From Agromyces lapidis (GTDB taxonomy: Bacteria > Actinomycetota > Actinomycetes > Actinomycetales > Microbacteriaceae): a stretch of 64,000 bases of DNA. Position numbers and translations under genes: made by a program. Positions 61,287 through 64,000 of this stretch are shown here, piece after piece; the stretch's first letter is position 1, and the number at the start of each line of letters is the position of its first letter. The stretch covers positions 620,001 through 684,000 of the forward strand of contig NZ_WBIQ01000001.1 in assembly GCF_009749405.1 (NCBI RefSeq), read 5' to 3'. A model generated the notes under the pieces. That model did not search any database and was not told the origin of the DNA. It was given only the letters and a program-made list of their open reading frames with translations.

Positions 61287-62369
61287 TTGCGATCTCGCAG
61301 CGGGCCGAGCACCTCGGCCGTCCACTTCCGCAGCACGTCCGGTCGTCCCGCGCTTCGCCGCGGACTCGCGGGCCTCGGTCTCGGCCTCGCGGGCGTGCTC
61401 GCCCTCGCGGCGTGCAGCACCCCCGCGTCCGGCGACGACTCGGCCGGTGGTGACGGCGAGGCCGTCGCCCTCGAGTCCGTCGACCTGATCGCCCCGGCCG
61501 ACCCCGGCGGCGGCTGGGACCAGACCGCCCGCGCGATGTCGCAGGTGCTGACCGATGAGGACCTCGTGGGCTCGGCGCCCGTCGAGAACATCGGCGGGGC
61601 CGGCGGCACCGTGGGGCTCGCCGCCCTCGCGAACGAGCAGGATCCGGCGACGCTCATGGTCACCGGGCTCGTCATGGTCGGCGCGGTCGAGACGAACGCC
61701 TCGGCCAGCCGCATCGAGGACACGACGCCGATCGCGCGGCTCACCGAGGAGGCCCTCGTGCTCGTCGTGCCCGCCGACTCGCCGTACGAGACCACCGACG
61801 ACCTCGTCGACGCGATCCTCGAGGAGGGCGCCGCGATCTCGGTCACGGGCGGCTCGGCCGGGGGCGCCGACCACATCCTCGCGGGCATGCTCCTCGTCGA
61901 GGCCGGGGTCGACGCGGCAGACGTGCCGACGACGCTCAACTACATCCCGAACTCGGGCGGCGGCGAGGCCGTCACGATGCTGCTCGGCAACACCGTGCAG
62001 GCGGGGATCTCGGGGGTGGGCGAGTTCGTCGAGCAGATCGAGGCGGGCGAACTGCGCGCGCTCGCGGTCTCCTCGCCCGAGCGGGTCGAGCTGCTGGCCG
62101 ACACGCCCACGCTCGTCGAGGAGGGCTACGACGTCGAGCTCACGAACTGGCGCGGCGTGCTCGCGCCGGGCGGCATCTCCGACGAGGAGAAGGCCGCGCT
62201 CACCGAGCTCGCGACCGAGATGCACGCCTCCGGCGGCTGGACCCGGGCCCTCGAGGAGAAGGGATGGAGCGACGCGTTCCTCACCGGCGGCGACTTCGAC
62301 GACTTCCTCACGAGCGACATCGCCGAGGTGACCTCGACCCTCCAGACGATCGGCCTGGTCTCCCAGTGA
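61287..62369 (+). CDS. tctC: Tripartite tricarboxylate transporter substrate-binding lipoprotein
   Basis: A 360-residue solute receptor of the TTT family. It has a lipoprotein signal: LALAAC lipobox with Cys43. The mature part has the family segments DLIAPADPGGGWDQTARAM (the PGGGWD carboxylate-binding loop), ENIGGAGGTVGL and VTGGSAGGADHI. It would capture a di- or tricarboxylate outside the membrane and deliver it to TctAB. TTG 61287 is set by AAGGAGGAG four bases upstream. It is divergent from the CitA/CitB-type two-component system. Confidence 0.92.
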   Translation: MRSRSGPSTSAVHFRSTSGRPALRRGLAGLGLGLAGVLALAACSTPASGDDSAGGDGEAVALESVDLIAPADPGGGWDQTARAMSQVLTDEDLVGSAPVENIGGAGGTVGLAALANEQDPATLMVTGLVMVGAVETNASASRIEDTTPIARLTEEALVLVVPADSPYETTDDLVDAILEEGAAISVTGGSAGGADHILAGMLLVEAGVDAADVPTTLNYIPNSGGGEAVTMLLGNTVQAGISGVGEFVEQIEAGELRALAVSSPERVELLADTPTLVEEGYDVELTNWRGVLAPGGISDEEKAALTELATEMHASGGWTRALEEKGWSDAFLTGGDFDDFLTSDIAEVTSTLQTIGLVSQ

Positions 62370-62930
62370 CCGTTCCGATCCCGGTTCCCCCCGACGCCCC
62401 CACGTCGGGGGGAACCCCCTCGGGCGCCGCGAACCGCACCCGCCCGCCCGTCGGCGAATTCGTCTTCGCCGGGATCTGCGCGGCCATCGGCGTCTACACG
62501 ATCGTGGGCGCCGGGTTCATCAGGGTGCCGCCGGGCTCGGCCAGCGTGCTCGGGCCCCGGGTGTTCCCGTACGCCGTCGGAGTGCTGCTGCTCGTGGCAT
62601 CCCTCGTCGTGATCGGCCAGGTGCTGCGCGGGCAGCGCGGCACGCCCGACGACGGCGAGGACATCGACCCCGATGCCCCGACCGACTGGCTGACGGTCGG
62701 CAAGCTCGTCGTCTGCTTCTGCTCGCAGCTCGTGCTCATCGAGCTCGCCGGCTGGCCGGTCGCGGTCATGGTGCTCTTCGCCGGTGCCGCCTGGTCGCTC
62801 GGCGCGAAGCGCTGGTGGGCCGCGCTCGCCGCAGGCGCGGGTCTCGGGCTCGTGACGCAACTCGTCTTCGGGGCCTGGCTCGGGCTGTCGCTGCCCGCGG
62901 GCCCCCTTCTCGACTGGACCCCGATCTTCC

Positions 62931-62938
<8 letters not shown>
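62366..62938 (+). CDS. tctB: Tripartite tricarboxylate transporter small membrane subunit
   Basis: A 190-residue protein with about four to five membrane helices after a Pro-rich cytoplasmic N-terminus of 30 residues. The start GTG 62366 overlaps the tctC stop. It has the TctB features [35 protein letters not shown] and a late WPVAVMVLF helix. It pairs with the large subunit encoded next. Confidence 0.88.

Positions 62939-64000
<1,062 letters not shown>

Overview
The window is high-G+C actinobacterial chromosome, most likely from Microbacteriaceae (an Agromyces-like organism). The evidence is the strongly G/C-biased third codon positions, many GTG starts and ATGA-type overlaps, numerous leaderless genes preceded by a TANNNT hexamer 6-7 nt before the start codon, and gene neighbourhoods typical of that family (thyA-dihydrofolate reductase, dapA-rnj-ftsK-pgsA-cinA). 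No rRNA, tRNA, IS element, prophage or CRISPR array was recognised. Most of the region is core or metabolic; accessory character is limited to a few small spots.

Layout. 1-10 kb: the 3' end of an ExaC/AldB-type aldehyde dehydrogenase with its DUF779 partner, an FKBP isomerase, a lysoplasmalogenase-like membrane protein, a secreted-type M4 protease (protealysin family) with a probable emfourin inhibitor, a HAD hydrolase, CPBP-like and CHRD proteins, an SDR/TetR divergent pair and a DUF222-HNH endonuclease. 10-25 kb: rpsO and pnp, separated by about 12.5 kb holding a CGNR regulator/EamA transporter pair, two LLM flavin oxidoreductases (one coupled to an FMN reductase), thioredoxin, an exported M28 aminopeptidase, a GT2 glycosyltransferase, dodecin, and a GT4 glycosyltransferase fused in frame to an SGNH hydrolase.

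25-40.4 kb: a leucine/branched-chain keto-acid catabolic locus resembling the M. tuberculosis Rv2495c-Rv2506 region: an Lrp/AsnC regulator and bkdABC (E1alpha, E1beta, E2), then a BkaR-like TetR regulator, acyl-CoA carboxylase beta, biotin carboxylase/BCCP alpha, acyl-CoA dehydrogenase, MaoC hydratase and CitE-like lyase. Together they would take ketoisocaproate through isovaleryl-CoA, 3-methylcrotonyl-CoA, 3-methylglutaconyl-CoA and HMG-CoA to acetyl-CoA plus acetoacetate. The operon is split by an MBL hydrolase/TetR module, and both halves carry near-identical promoters overlaid by paired TTARYG-NN-CRYTAA palindromes.

40-59 kb: aldo/keto reductase, M16 peptidase, histidine phosphatase, a compositionally odd ORF flanked by a 54-bp imperfect repeat of a neighbouring GNAT gene's 3' end, dapB, a TIGR01777 epimerase/OsmC pair, a DUF4395/thioredoxin-like pair, thyA-dihydrofolate reductase, a wHTH-DUF559 protein, dapA, ribonuclease J, ftsK, pgsA and cinA. 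59-64 kb: a CitA/CitB-type two-component system divergent from a tripartite tricarboxylate transporter operon tctCBA (tctA runs off the end), with a nine-bp-period direct-repeat array in the shared control region.

The most unusual signals are the dispersed 9-mer GAGGCATCC (21 copies counted by eye, both strands, coding and intergenic), the duplicated operator/promoter of the split leucine regulon, the 9-bp array upstream of tctC, the GT4-SGNH fusion, and the duplicated GNAT tail around the orphan ORF. I found no clear defence system or wholly novel multigene system.
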